A DNA stretch of 64,000 nt, taken from assembly GCA_046331095.1 (NCBI GenBank), contig JAXLRM010000006.1, positions 130,423-194,422 on the forward strand, written 5' to 3'. Made by a program: the position numbers and the translations under genes. The DNA comes from JAIBAC01 sp046331095. GTDB lineage: Bacteria > Actinomycetota > Acidimicrobiia > UBA2766. Below are positions 17,556 to 25,798 of this stretch, in pieces (the stretch's first letter is position 1; every line of letters starts with the position of its first letter). Below the pieces are notes generated by a model. It was not told the origin of the DNA, did no database searches, and saw nothing but the letters and a program-made list of their open reading frames with translations.

Positions 17556-19345
17556 GCTGTCGCCTCCGCCCGCACGGCGCCGGCGGGGCGGTGCCAGAAC
17601 AAGTTGCGTTCGTGCCCGAAAGCCCCCGAACCCGAGAGCAGCAGGGTGAGCGGGCGCGTGAACACCCACGAGATGAGCACGTCGAGCAGCACCGCCACCC
17701 CCAGGTTGAGGGCGAAGCCGCGGACCGATCCGATCGCGAGGAGGTAGAGCACGAGTGCGGCGAGGAAGCTGACCGTGTTGCCGGCGAGGATCGTCTTCCA
17801 TGCCCGCTTGAAACCGCGGTCGAACGCCGTCCGCGTCGTGCGGCCCTCGCGTAGCTCGTCCTTGACGCGTTCGATGAACACGATCGCGGAGTCCGCGTTG
17901 ATCCCGATCGCGATCGCGAAGGCTGCGATGCCGGACAGGCTCAAGGTGAGCCCGCGGAACTCACCCATGAGGCAGACGAACACGTAGTTGCATGCCGCGA
18001 ACACGACGAGCTGGGCGACGATGATGAGCCCGTACACCCTGTACAGGATCAGGACGAAGATCACGACGAGGACGAGCCCGACCAGCGATGCCCACAGGCC
18101 GGCATGGAGGGAGTCGATGCCGAGCGTGGGCGACACGGTCTCGGTGGTCGCGACGCCGAGTTCGACGGGGAGCGACCCGTAGCGCAGCACGAGGGCGAGG
18201 TCCTTGGCTTCCTGCTGGGCCTCCTGGCCCTTCTGGCCCAACGTGATGATGCTGCTCGACCCGAGGCCCTGGTTGCACTGGACGTCGGCGGCCACCTGTG
18301 GAGCGGACACCACCTGGTCGTCGAGGACGATCGCGATCGACCGCTGCGGCTGACCGGCCGGCTGGCAGGCGGCCTCGCCGGTGAGGGCCCTGTAGGCGTC
18401 GGCACCCTCGTTGTTGAAGTCGAGCTGGACCACCCACTCCCCGCTCTGCTGGTTGACGCTCGCCTGGGCAGATTCAACGGTCTCGCCGCGGACCCGCACC
18501 GGCCCGAGCGTGTACGGGCGGCCCTGCTTGTCGCACAAGGTGACGGTTGCATCGGGTGTGATCTTGTCGGCCGGGGTGATCGTGGGGTTCTTGGCCGGGT
18601 CGCAGTAATCCCGAGCCGACTGCTGGGTCTGGTCCGCGGTGGGTTGACCCTCGCCGGTCGCAGGCGGGGTGGTCTGCTCGGTCGGGGCGATCTGCGCCGG
18701 TGGTCCCGTGCGGAAGTGGAAGCGCGGGCCCTGCCCGCCGTCGGTGACCGCGAGGCGGCCGTCGGTGCCACCGGTGGGTGCGAGGCCCTGGCGTTGGGGC
18801 TGGGGCTGGGGCTGCGGCTGCGGCTGGGGCTGGGGCTGGGGCTGGGGCTGGGGCTGCGGTTGGGGCTGGGATTGCGTCGGTGGCAGCGATGCCGTCGGGG
18901 TGATCGGCTGGCCGGTCGCGGGGTCGATCTGGACGTTGCCCCCCGGGGCGGTTCCTCCGGGAGCGGTCTGGGCCGCGGTCTGGCCGGGGAGACTCTGCAC
19001 CTGGCGGAACGTGAGCTTCGCGGTGCGGCCGATGATGTCTTTCGCGCGGTCGACGTCCTGGAGGCCGGGCAGGTCGACGCTGACGAGGCGGTCACCGGCC
19101 TTGCTGATCTCGGCCTCGCTCACACCGAGGCCGTCGACGCGACTGCGCACGATGCTGATGACCTGGTCCATCACCCCTTCCTTGAGCTCACCCTTGGCTT
19201 CGAGCACGACGCTCGTGCCGCCGGCGAGGTCGAGGCCGAGCCTCGGCTTGATGTCGGCGACGAGGACCCACGTGAGCAAGCCCCCGACGATCAGGAGGAA
19301 GACCACGAGGGTGGTCAGGAGTCGCCGGCTTCGCTTCATTGCCAT
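17552..19345 (-). CDS. secD: Protein translocase subunit SecD
   Basis: The 597-residue SecD has an N-terminal membrane helix (10-30), the conserved LGLDLAGGT, a large periplasmic region and five C-terminal helices (GIDSLHAGLWASLVGL onward, GINADSAIVFIERVKDELREG). A low-complexity insert of alternating Pro-Gln (about 158-185) lies in the periplasmic domain and is encoded by a hexanucleotide repeat that may vary in length between strains. Translationally coupled to secF; yajC lies 131 bases upstream. Confidence 0.95.
   Translation of the reverse strand: MAMKRSRRLLTTLVVFLLIVGGLLTWVLVADIKPRLGLDLAGGTSVVLEAKGELKEGVMDQVISIVRSRVDGLGVSEAEISKAGDRLVSVDLPGLQDVDRAKDIIGRTAKLTFRQVQSLPGQTAAQTAPGGTAPGGNVQIDPATGQPITPTASLPPTQSQPQPQPQPQPQPQPQPQPQPQPQPQRQGLAPTGGTDGRLAVTDGGQGPRFHFRTGPPAQIAPTEQTTPPATGEGQPTADQTQQSARDYCDPAKNPTITPADKITPDATVTLCDKQGRPYTLGPVRVRGETVESAQASVNQQSGEWVVQLDFNNEGADAYRALTGEAACQPAGQPQRSIAIVLDDQVVSAPQVAADVQCNQGLGSSSIITLGQKGQEAQQEAKDLALVLRYGSLPVELGVATTETVSPTLGIDSLHAGLWASLVGLVLVVIFVLILYRVYGLIIVAQLVVFAACNYVFVCLMGEFRGLTLSLSGIAAFAIAIGINADSAIVFIERVKDELREGRTTRTAFDRGFKRAWKTILAGNTVSFLAALVLYLLAIGSVRGFALNLGVAVLLDVLISWVFTRPLTLLLSGSGAFGHERNLFWHRPAGAVRAEATA
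18795..18870. repeat. Hexanucleotide tandem repeat inside secD
   Basis: About a dozen imperfect copies of TGGGGC (some TGCGGC or TGGGAT) run in frame through secD and encode Pro-Gln dipeptides in the periplasmic loop. Because the unit is six bases, copy-number slippage would change loop length without breaking the frame. Confidence 0.8.
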
Positions 19346-19390
19346 GGAGTGGGCTCACCCGCCAGAGAGCTGAGAGGTTCGGGCCGCTAC

Positions 19391-19396
19391 AGGGTA
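19391..19396 (-). promoter_or_regulatory. Possible -10 element of secD
   Basis: TACCCT on the minus strand, about 45 bases before the secD ATG. The same hexamer precedes yajC. No convincing -35 seen. Confidence 0.3.
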
Positions 19397-19476
19397 TCCG
19401 CGCCGGAGAAGGTCCGGTTCCGCCCGGTGCCGGGCGGTGCCGCGGGCTCGGAGTCGCCTTCGCGTCGCGAGAGTCG

Positions 19477-19929
19477 TCAGTCGTCGTCTTCTTCGGACTT
19501 GGCGTTGGACTTCGCCTTCGACATGCTGGTCGCCTCTCCGTTGCCCTCGGGTGACCCCGAGCTCGCGGTCGCGTCGACCTCGACGTCGTCGTCGGTGACA
19601 TCGACGTCGTCATGGTCATCGACGTCGTCGAGGTCGTCGTCGAGCTCGTCGATCGCGTCGACGGCGTCCTCTGGCACCACCTTGCGCGCGATCGCCGAGC
19701 GCAGGAACTTGACCTGGGTGCCGTCGTAGAGCTCGAGGATCACCTCGGCGTCCTCGACCTCGACGATGTCTCCGAAGACTCCACCGATGGTCACGACCTC
19801 GTCGCCGGGCTCGAGGCTCGAGACGAGACGGCGCTGCTCCTGGGCGCGCCTCTGCTGGGGGCGCACCATGAGGAAGTACATGACGACGAAGATCAGGACG
19901 AAGGGCAGGAGGGTTACAAGGCCTTGCAC
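19477..19929 (-). CDS. yajC: Sec translocon accessory protein YajC
   Basis: YajC associates with SecDF. The 150-residue protein has a single N-terminal membrane helix (LLPFVLIFVVMYFLM), then RPQQRRAQEQ and the compact domain SLEPGDEVVTIGGVFGDIVEVED. The C-terminal 60 residues are strongly acidic with repeated Asp-Asp-Val, longer than in most YajC proteins. The GTG at 19929 gives the usual short N-terminus and has GGAG nine bases upstream. A TACCCT hexamer (19960-19965) may be its -10. Confidence 0.9.
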   Translation of the reverse strand: MQGLVTLLPFVLIFVVMYFLMVRPQQRRAQEQRRLVSSLEPGDEVVTIGGVFGDIVEVEDAEVILELYDGTQVKFLRSAIARKVVPEDAVDAIDELDDDLDDVDDHDDVDVTDDDVEVDATASSGSPEGNGEATSMSKAKSNAKSEEDDD

Positions 19930-20014
19930 CGGGGCTCGCTCCAGATGGGGGAACCTCACAGGGTACTCCCACCCCACTCGCTGCCCCGAATGGCCGACTC
20001 CGGTTCGGTGACAA

Positions 20015-21952
20015 TCACCAGCCGGGGCCCGCTCCCTTCACCGCGTCGAGGTCGAGCGGGACCGTTGGAGAGGCCCCGGCGGCGGCGTCGGCTGCCGCGC
20101 CGTCGGTGAAGTACACGATCGTGCCGAGACCGTCGGCGCGGCCGATCGTGGCGTCGCCGTCGGTGCCACGCAGCCACGAGCCCACCAGCGCGTCGGCGCG
20201 TCCGCGGTCGACGCCGGCGCCGGTCGCGGCTGCGGCAACGCTCCCGGGGTCGAGCGACGCGGCGTCTGCGAGGCTGCCGAAGACGTCGAGCGTTCCGTCC
20301 CACGCGGCCGGCGAGTCGCCCGTGACTGCGACGCCCAGTGCCTGGTACACGAGCGCTGCCTTCGACACGGCGATGTCGCGCGTCGCCGCGGTGGTGTACG
20401 CGGACACGTCGAGATCGGCCGCCATGTCGGGTGTCCCCGCAGCGCGGGCGACGCGGTAGCGCCGCGCGACGTCGGCGGTCGCGACCCGCCCGATCGCGTC
20501 GCCACCGACGCCACGCCACACGACGGCGGCGGCGGACTGGCGCACACCGGTGCGCAACGCCGGGGCCGCGGTGGCGTCGACGTCCACGACACCACCCCAC
20601 CACTCGGCCGTCGAGCCCTCGAAGGCGGCTTGGCGGTAGTCCGAGGGTTGTGTCCCGGGCCCGAGCCCGGGCACGCCCCGCGCGAGGACGTCCTGGCGCA
20701 CGAAGACGACGTTGTCGGCGACGAACGACGTCGCGTCGCCGCCGAAGACGAGGCCGACCACGACGACGTCGCGCCAGAACGGCGAGCCCGTCGCCTCCGA
20801 CATCACGGCCTTCGCGGCGAGCGCCTGACCGGCGGAGTCCTCGACCGCGGGACCGAAGGTGTCGAGGCCGAAGCCGATTCCCCGGTACACCCCCTTGGAC
20901 ACGGTGCGCTCGACGGCGTTGCGCTGGAGGACGAGCGGCATGACACGCGACCCGGCGAGCACGAAGCGCGAGGACGCGTGGGCGTCACCGGCGTCGTCGC
21001 GCACGCGAGTACCACCGGCAACGACGTGCCAGTCCGGCGTGCGCGTGACCTCGAGCTCCACCGATGTCGCCGGCCCGTGCGTGTCGGCGATGGCGGGATC
21101 CACCTGCAGTGGGCGCCAGCCACCGGCATCGAGCGGCTCCGGCCGCGGGTACCAGTCGAAGAGGTACAAGAGGTTGCGGCGCACGAGTTGCGCGTCGAAG
21201 CGCGACTTGCCACCTCCGGGTTTGAGCACCTCGGCAGGGTTCGGGTTCTCGGCCTCGGTCACGCGTACCGGGGCGAGGTCCCACGACAGGTCGACGACCG
21301 TGGACTCTCCCGGTGCGAGCGCATCGCGCAGGCCCAGGACCATCGTCGTGCCCTCCATACGTGCGTCGACGCCGACCCCACCCACCTTTGCTGCCAGCAC
21401 GCGCAGGGTCGCGCCGACGGCGGGGGCGAGCACGTGCAGGCGCACGTCGTCGAGGTCGACAGCGCTGGTGTTGGTCACCACGACGCGTTCGGTCGCCTCG
21501 ACGGGCACCTCGGCGTCCGGATCGGCGGCGACGGAGAGGAAGATCGCCGCGGCGCCGTCGAGACGCTCGGCCGCGCCCGCGCCGCGCCCGGGTGCCAGCG
21601 ACTCGGACAGCTCGCCGTCGCGGGTCGAGGCGGCCACCTTGGCGCGCACGTCGTCGGCGCTGCCCCGGGCGTCCGCGAAGCCCAGGCGCGGGCTGCCGCC
21701 ACCTTGGCCCAGCATCGACGTGAGCGCCGCCGTACCGGCGACGACGAGCACGAGAACCACCGCGGTGACCGCACCACGTGGCGTCCGCAACCAAGCTCCG
21801 GCGCGCCGCGTCGCCCGTGTGAAAGGTCCCGGCCCCTCCCGGGGCGCACGCACTCCGGGCTCGGTCCGGGACGCGGGTCGCCGCTGCCGGGCGGCGCGCA
21901 CGGGACGCGCAGGCCGCCCCGGTGGGCGGCGCGGGGGTGTCGGGACACTCAC
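20015..21952 (-). CDS. Membrane protein resembling a catalytically dead M1 aminopeptidase
   Basis: The 645-residue protein has a basic proline-rich cytoplasmic N-terminus, one membrane helix (61-80), and a large exported part. That part resembles M1 aminopeptidases: a beta-rich N-domain containing FDWYPRPEPL (265-274), then EGSTAEWWGG (445-454) where M1 enzymes have HExxHxWWG. Both zinc histidines and the catalytic glutamate are missing, so zinc-dependent peptidase activity is not expected. The GTG at 21952 overlaps the ruvB stop as GTGA. Kinship to M1 rests on motif position only. Confidence 0.55.
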   Translation of the reverse strand: MSVPTPPRRPPGRPARPVRAARQRRPASRTEPGVRAPREGPGPFTRATRRAGAWLRTPRGAVTAVVLVLVVAGTAALTSMLGQGGGSPRLGFADARGSADDVRAKVAASTRDGELSESLAPGRGAGAAERLDGAAAIFLSVAADPDAEVPVEATERVVVTNTSAVDLDDVRLHVLAPAVGATLRVLAAKVGGVGVDARMEGTTMVLGLRDALAPGESTVVDLSWDLAPVRVTEAENPNPAEVLKPGGGKSRFDAQLVRRNLLYLFDWYPRPEPLDAGGWRPLQVDPAIADTHGPATSVELEVTRTPDWHVVAGGTRVRDDAGDAHASSRFVLAGSRVMPLVLQRNAVERTVSKGVYRGIGFGLDTFGPAVEDSAGQALAAKAVMSEATGSPFWRDVVVVGLVFGGDATSFVADNVVFVRQDVLARGVPGLGPGTQPSDYRQAAFEGSTAEWWGGVVDVDATAAPALRTGVRQSAAAVVWRGVGGDAIGRVATADVARRYRVARAAGTPDMAADLDVSAYTTAATRDIAVSKAALVYQALGVAVTGDSPAAWDGTLDVFGSLADAASLDPGSVAAAATGAGVDRGRADALVGSWLRGTDGDATIGRADGLGTIVYFTDGAAADAAAGASPTVPLDLDAVKGAGPGW

Positions 21953-23091
21953 GGCTCGAACGAGAGCTGCGCCCGCGACCCCCTCGACCCCGAATCCTGG
22001 GAGCCGGGTCGGGGTGGGTCGATCCCGAGGTGCTCGTAAGCGGCGTCGCCTGCCACGCGCCCCCGCGACGTCCGCTGCAGGAAGCCGTGCTGGAGCAGGT
22101 ACGGCTCGATCACGTCCTCGACGGTCTCGGGCTCCTCGCCGACGAGGACCGCGAGCGTGGTCACGCCCACCGGACCGCCGCCGTAGCCGCCGATGAGCCG
22201 GCGCAGCAGCTCGCGGTCGAGCGCGTCGAGACCTGCCGCATCGACCCCGAACAGGTCGAGGGCGTCGTGCGCGGTGGCGGCGTCGATACTGCCGTCGCCG
22301 CGGACCTGCGCGTAGTCACGCACGCGTCGCAGCAAGCGGTTGGCGACACGGGGAGTTCCGCGGGACCGGCGCGCCACCTCGAGGGCCCCGGCGTCGTCGA
22401 TCGGCGTGTCGAGCAAGCCGGCGGATCGGGTCACGATCGCGGCGAGGTCGTCGACGGAGTAGAGCTCGAGGCGGGCGGTGAAGCCGAAGCGCTCGCGCAG
22501 GGGCGAGGTGAGCATCCCGGCACGCGTGGTGGCACCGACGAGGGTGAACGGCGGCACGTCGAGGCGGATCGTGCGGGCGGTCGGGCCCTTGCCCACGACG
22601 ATGTCGAGGCCGTAGTCCTCCATCGCCGGGTAGAGGACCTCCTCGACCTGGCGCGGGAGGCGGTGGATCTCGTCGACGAAGAGGACGTCGCCGGCGTCGA
22701 GGTTCATCAGGATCGCGGCGAAGTCGCCCGGGCGTTCGAGCGCGGGCCCCGACGTCTGGCGCAGTGACACACCGGACTCCTGCGCGAGGATGTGCGCCAG
22801 CGTCGTCTTGCCGAGACCGGGCGGTCCGCACAGGAGCACGTGGTCGAGGGGCTCGCCGCGGGCGCTCGCCGCGTCGACGAGGATCTCGAGGCGTTCGCGC
22901 ACCGCGGCCTGGCCGGCGAAGTCGGCGAGTTGGCGTGGCCGCAGGGCGCGGTCGGCGGGGCGATCCTCGTCGAGCACCGGCGTCACGATGACGCCACCCG
23001 CGTCGTCGGCGTCACCGGCCGCCATGGTGCCGCCGGTCTCCGCCGCCGGCGCGGGCTCCGTCGCGACGGGGTCGGGGTCTGGTGAGGTCAT
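21949..23091 (-). CDS. ruvB: Holliday junction branch migration helicase RuvB
   Basis: RuvB is the hexameric motor driving branch migration with RuvA. The 380-residue protein has Walker A CGPPGLGKTT, Walker B VLFVDEIHRL, sensor 1 LVGATTRAG, arginine-finger region LRERFGF and a C-terminal winged helix. An N-terminal extension of roughly 40 residues rich in Pro, Ala and Glu precedes the core. The ATG overlaps the ruvA stop as ATGA. Confidence 0.96.
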   Translation of the reverse strand: MTSPDPDPVATEPAPAAETGGTMAAGDADDAGGVIVTPVLDEDRPADRALRPRQLADFAGQAAVRERLEILVDAASARGEPLDHVLLCGPPGLGKTTLAHILAQESGVSLRQTSGPALERPGDFAAILMNLDAGDVLFVDEIHRLPRQVEEVLYPAMEDYGLDIVVGKGPTARTIRLDVPPFTLVGATTRAGMLTSPLRERFGFTARLELYSVDDLAAIVTRSAGLLDTPIDDAGALEVARRSRGTPRVANRLLRRVRDYAQVRGDGSIDAATAHDALDLFGVDAAGLDALDRELLRRLIGGYGGGPVGVTTLAVLVGEEPETVEDVIEPYLLQHGFLQRTSRGRVAGDAAYEHLGIDPPRPGSQDSGSRGSRAQLSFEP

Positions 23092-23657
23092 TCGCCGCCG
23101 CCGAGAAGTCGAAGGGCGCCACGCAGGAGGTCGGCCGTGTCGCCCGACTCGGGGAGCTTGGCCACCACCGCGCCGACCTCCTTGTCACCGTAGCCCAGCG
23201 CGGTGAGGGCCTCGCGCACGTCGGCGTGGCCCCCCACGGCGGCAGGCACCGCGACGCCCTCGCCACCGAGGCGTGGGGCGAGCTCGAAGACGAGCTTCTC
23301 CGCCGAGCGCTTGCCGATGCCGGGGACGCGCACGAGGGTGTCGAGATCGCCGGCGAGGACGGCAGCACCGATCTGGTCCGGTGTCAGTACCGAGAGGCAC
23401 GCGAGCGCGACCTTGGGGCCGACGCCCGGACAGGCGATCAGGAGCTCGAAGAGATCGCGCTCGCGGCTCGTGGGGAAGCCGTACAAGGCGAGGACGTCCT
23501 CGCGTACGTAGGTGTGGGTGTGGACGACGACGTCCTCGCCGACCGGAGGCAGGGCCGCGCCCGGCGGCACCGCGACGCGGTAGCCGACGCCGCCGCAGTC
23601 GACGACCACGTGGGTGAGGGTGCGTACCGCGAGGCGGCCGCGCAGCATCGAGATCAA
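23088..23657 (-). CDS. ruvA: Holliday junction branch migration protein RuvA
   Basis: RuvA tetramers bind Holliday junctions and recruit RuvB. The 189-residue protein has the OB domain (MISMLRGRLAV, GVGYRVAVPP), two helix-hairpin-helix motifs (CPGVGPKVALACL, VPGIGKRSAEKLV), and the C-terminal RuvB-contact domain (VREALTALGYGDKEV). The ATG overlaps the ruvC stop as ATGA. Confidence 0.96.
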   Translation of the reverse strand: MISMLRGRLAVRTLTHVVVDCGGVGYRVAVPPGAALPPVGEDVVVHTHTYVREDVLALYGFPTSRERDLFELLIACPGVGPKVALACLSVLTPDQIGAAVLAGDLDTLVRVPGIGKRSAEKLVFELAPRLGGEGVAVPAAVGGHADVREALTALGYGDKEVGAVVAKLPESGDTADLLRGALRLLGGGE

Positions 23658-24250
23658 CGTCGGTCACTCCCTGCCTGGTCGCGTCGGGTCGCGGCCGCGA
23701 TCGCGGCTTCGAGGCGCCCGCGGGTGCGGGCCGCGGACGTGGACGCCGGTGTCGCGGCCTGCACAGCGTGGGTGTGCCGCCCGGTCGTGGCATGGCACAG
23801 AGCGAGGGCGAGCGCGTCGGCGGCGTCGGTCTGGGGCGCCTCCGTGAGGCCGAGGAGGCGCACCACCGCCGTGCGCATCTGCTCCTTGTCGGCGGCACCG
23901 AAACCGGCCACGGCGGACTTCACCTGCGACGGTGAGTACGAGGTGAGCGGCACGTGCCTGCGGCTGCAGGTCAGCATCACGACCCCGGCGGCCTGTCCTG
24001 TGGCCATCGCCGTCCGCGCGTTCCCGTTGAACAGGACCTGCTCGAGCGCGCATGCCGCCGGCCGGTGCGCTGCGACGACCGCGGCCACGGCGTCGGCGAC
24101 AGCGGCGAGGCGGTCCCCCGTGGGTGCCTCGCGAGCCGTGCGGATCGTGCCGTGGGCGACATGGTCGAGACGGGGCCCCTTGACGCCCACGACCCCCCAA
24201 CCACAGCGGGTCAGACCCGGGTCGACCCCGAGCACCACCGAGTCGAACAT
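23654..24250 (-). CDS. ruvC: Crossover junction endodeoxyribonuclease RuvC
   Basis: RuvC resolves Holliday junctions. The 198-residue product has the RNase H-fold carboxylates: Asp in VLGVDPGLTRCGWG, Glu in ALEQVLFNGN, and the C-terminal pair in TDAADALALAL. The C-terminal tail of about 35 residues after CHATTG is longer than usual. The ATG at 24250 is supported by a TAGGGT hexamer seven bases upstream, implying a leaderless ruvC-ruvA-ruvB transcript. Confidence 0.95.
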   Translation of the reverse strand: MFDSVVLGVDPGLTRCGWGVVGVKGPRLDHVAHGTIRTAREAPTGDRLAAVADAVAAVVAAHRPAACALEQVLFNGNARTAMATGQAAGVVMLTCSRRHVPLTSYSPSQVKSAVAGFGAADKEQMRTAVVRLLGLTEAPQTDAADALALALCHATTGRHTHAVQAATPASTSAARTRGRLEAAIAAATRRDQAGSDRR

Positions 24251-24257
24251 GCGTTCT

Positions 24258-24263
24258 ACCCTA
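24258..24263 (-). promoter_or_regulatory. Probable -10 element of the leaderless ruvCAB operon
   Basis: TAGGGT on the minus strand, seven bases before the ruvC ATG (24250); no ribosome-binding site lies between. Confidence 0.5.
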
Positions 24264-24300
24264 GCCGCCCGGGCACGCTCCCCCGCGCATGGTCGCCCCC

Positions 24301-24430
24301 GTTGGAGCACGACGCGGCCAGGAGGTGGGGTTGGGCACGAGGCGGCCACGGGTGGCCGCCTCGTGCTCCAACCCCAGCCGGATGGCCGCCTGATGCTCCA
24401 ACGGGGCTCCTCGGCCGGGAGACGCTCCAA
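24301..24430. repeat. Palindromic GTTGGAGCA / TGCTCCAAC repeat cluster (family C)
   Basis: Four related ends occur here: GTTGGAGCA at 24301, and GCTCCAAC-type ends near 24365-24372, 24395-24402 and 24424-24431. At the centre, 24335-24348 and 24353-24366 form an exact 14-base inverted repeat with a four-base loop, extended by TTGG/CCAA after one bulged base. It lies between yebC and ruvC, so it could also terminate transcripts arriving from upstream. No gene is visible in the gap. Confidence 0.75.
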
Positions 24431-24461
24431 CCCCCGCACCGCCACGCGCACACGTAGGGGG

Positions 24462-25208
24462 TCAGGCGAGCTTGGCGAGGACCCCTTCGGGGATGTCGAA
24501 GTCGGCGTAGACGTCCTGGACGTCGTCGAGGTCCTCGAGAGCTTCCACGAGGCGGAGCACCTGGGCGGCACGGGACTCGGCGACCGGCGTCGTCTGCTGA
24601 GGGATCATCGTGACCTCGGCGGACTCGATCGGCAGGCCTCCGTCCTCGAGCGCCTTGCGGACGTTCATCCACTCCGACGGCCGGGTGCTGATCTCGAACG
24701 TGTCGCCCTCGGCCCTGACGTCGTCGGCACCCGCGTCGAGGGCGGCCTCCAAGACGGCGTCCTCGTCGAGGCCGCCGGCCGCGACGACGATCACGCCCGT
24801 CTTCTCGAACTTCCACGCGACCGAGCCCGGTTCGCCGAGACTGCCGCCGTTCTTGGTGAACGCGTTGCGGACGTCGGCGGCGGCACGGTTGCGATTGTCG
24901 GTCAGCACGGTCACGTACACCGCGACCCCGCCGGGCGCGTACCCCTCGTAGCTCGCCTCCTCGTAGGTGACCCCGGCGAGGTCGCCGGTGGCGCGCTTGA
25001 TCGCGCGGTCGATGTTGTCCATCGGCATCGACGCGTCGCGGGCTTTCTGGATCGCGGTCGCGAGGGTGGGGTTCGAGGCAGGGTCGCCGCCGCCCTCGCG
25101 CGCGGCGACCTCGATGAAGCGGATCAGCTTCGCGAACAGCTTCCCGCGGGCCGCGTCTGCCGCACCCTTCTTGCGCTTGATCGTCGCCCACTTGCTGTGG
25201 CCACTCAT
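24462..25208 (-). CDS. yebC: YebC/PmpR family regulatory protein
   Basis: The 248-residue protein starts MSGHSKWATIKRKKGAAD, the family signature, followed by the conserved GYAPGGVAVYVTVLTDNRNR and the C-terminal domain with SEWMNV. YebC proteins bind DNA or ribosomes; the TACO1-like branch helps ribosomes pass proline stretches. Which branch this belongs to cannot be told from the sequence alone. The ATG overlaps the pdxT stop as ATGA. Confidence 0.93.
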   Translation of the reverse strand: MSGHSKWATIKRKKGAADAARGKLFAKLIRFIEVAAREGGGDPASNPTLATAIQKARDASMPMDNIDRAIKRATGDLAGVTYEEASYEGYAPGGVAVYVTVLTDNRNRAAADVRNAFTKNGGSLGEPGSVAWKFEKTGVIVVAAGGLDEDAVLEAALDAGADDVRAEGDTFEISTRPSEWMNVRKALEDGGLPIESAEVTMIPQQTTPVAESRAAQVLRLVEALEDLDDVQDVYADFDIPEGVLAKLA

Positions 25209-25798
25209 GCGGACTCCTTTGCGAGATCGACGAAGTAACGGTGGATGCGGCGGTCGCCGGTCAGTTCCGGATGGAACGACGCCACGAGCACCGGCCCCTC
25301 GCGGGCGAGCGCCGCGTGGCCATTCTGCCAGCCGAGCACCTCGACTTCGGGGCCCGTCGACTCGACGGCGGGCGCCCGGACGAAGACGGCGCGAAACGTC
25401 TCGGCTCCGATCGCGGCGACTTCGATGTCCTCCTCGAAGCTCTCGACCTGCCTCCCGTAGGCGTTGCGGCGCACGCACATGTCGACGACGCCGAAAGGTG
25501 CGGCGTCGTTGGGTACCGGGTCGAGTACCTCGCGGGCGCAGAGGATGAGCCCGGCGCAGGTCCCGAACACCGGCATCCCCGCCAGCATGCGCTCGCCGAG
25601 GGGGCCACGCAGACCCGAGGAGTCGAGGAGCTTGCCCATCGTCGTCGACTCGCCCCCCGGGAGGACGATTGCGTCGCAGCGGGCGAGGTCGGCGGGCAGG
25701 CGTACGGTCGTGACCGCGGCGCCGCAGTCGGAGAGCGCGTCGACGTGGAGGCCGAACGCACCTTGGAGGGCGACGACGCCGATTGCGGGCCCGCTCAC
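25205..25798 (-). CDS. pdxT: Pyridoxal 5'-phosphate synthase glutaminase subunit
   Basis: PdxT hydrolyses glutamine and feeds ammonia to PdxS for vitamin B6 synthesis. The 197-residue class I amidotransferase has LPGGEST, the nucleophile cysteine in GTCAGLIL, RNAYGRQVESFE, and the His-Glu pair in SFHPEL. The GTG at 25798 overlaps the pdxS stop as GTGA. Confidence 0.95.
   Translation of the reverse strand: MSGPAIGVVALQGAFGLHVDALSDCGAAVTTVRLPADLARCDAIVLPGGESTTMGKLLDSSGLRGPLGERMLAGMPVFGTCAGLILCAREVLDPVPNDAAPFGVVDMCVRRNAYGRQVESFEEDIEVAAIGAETFRAVFVRAPAVESTGPEVEVLGWQNGHAALAREGPVLVASFHPELTGDRRIHRYFVDLAKESA

Noticed and set aside
24331..24371. Classical rho-independent terminator for ruvC-side transcripts
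   Set aside because: The hairpin is strong but there is no following T run, and it belongs to a repeat family; listed as repeat instead.
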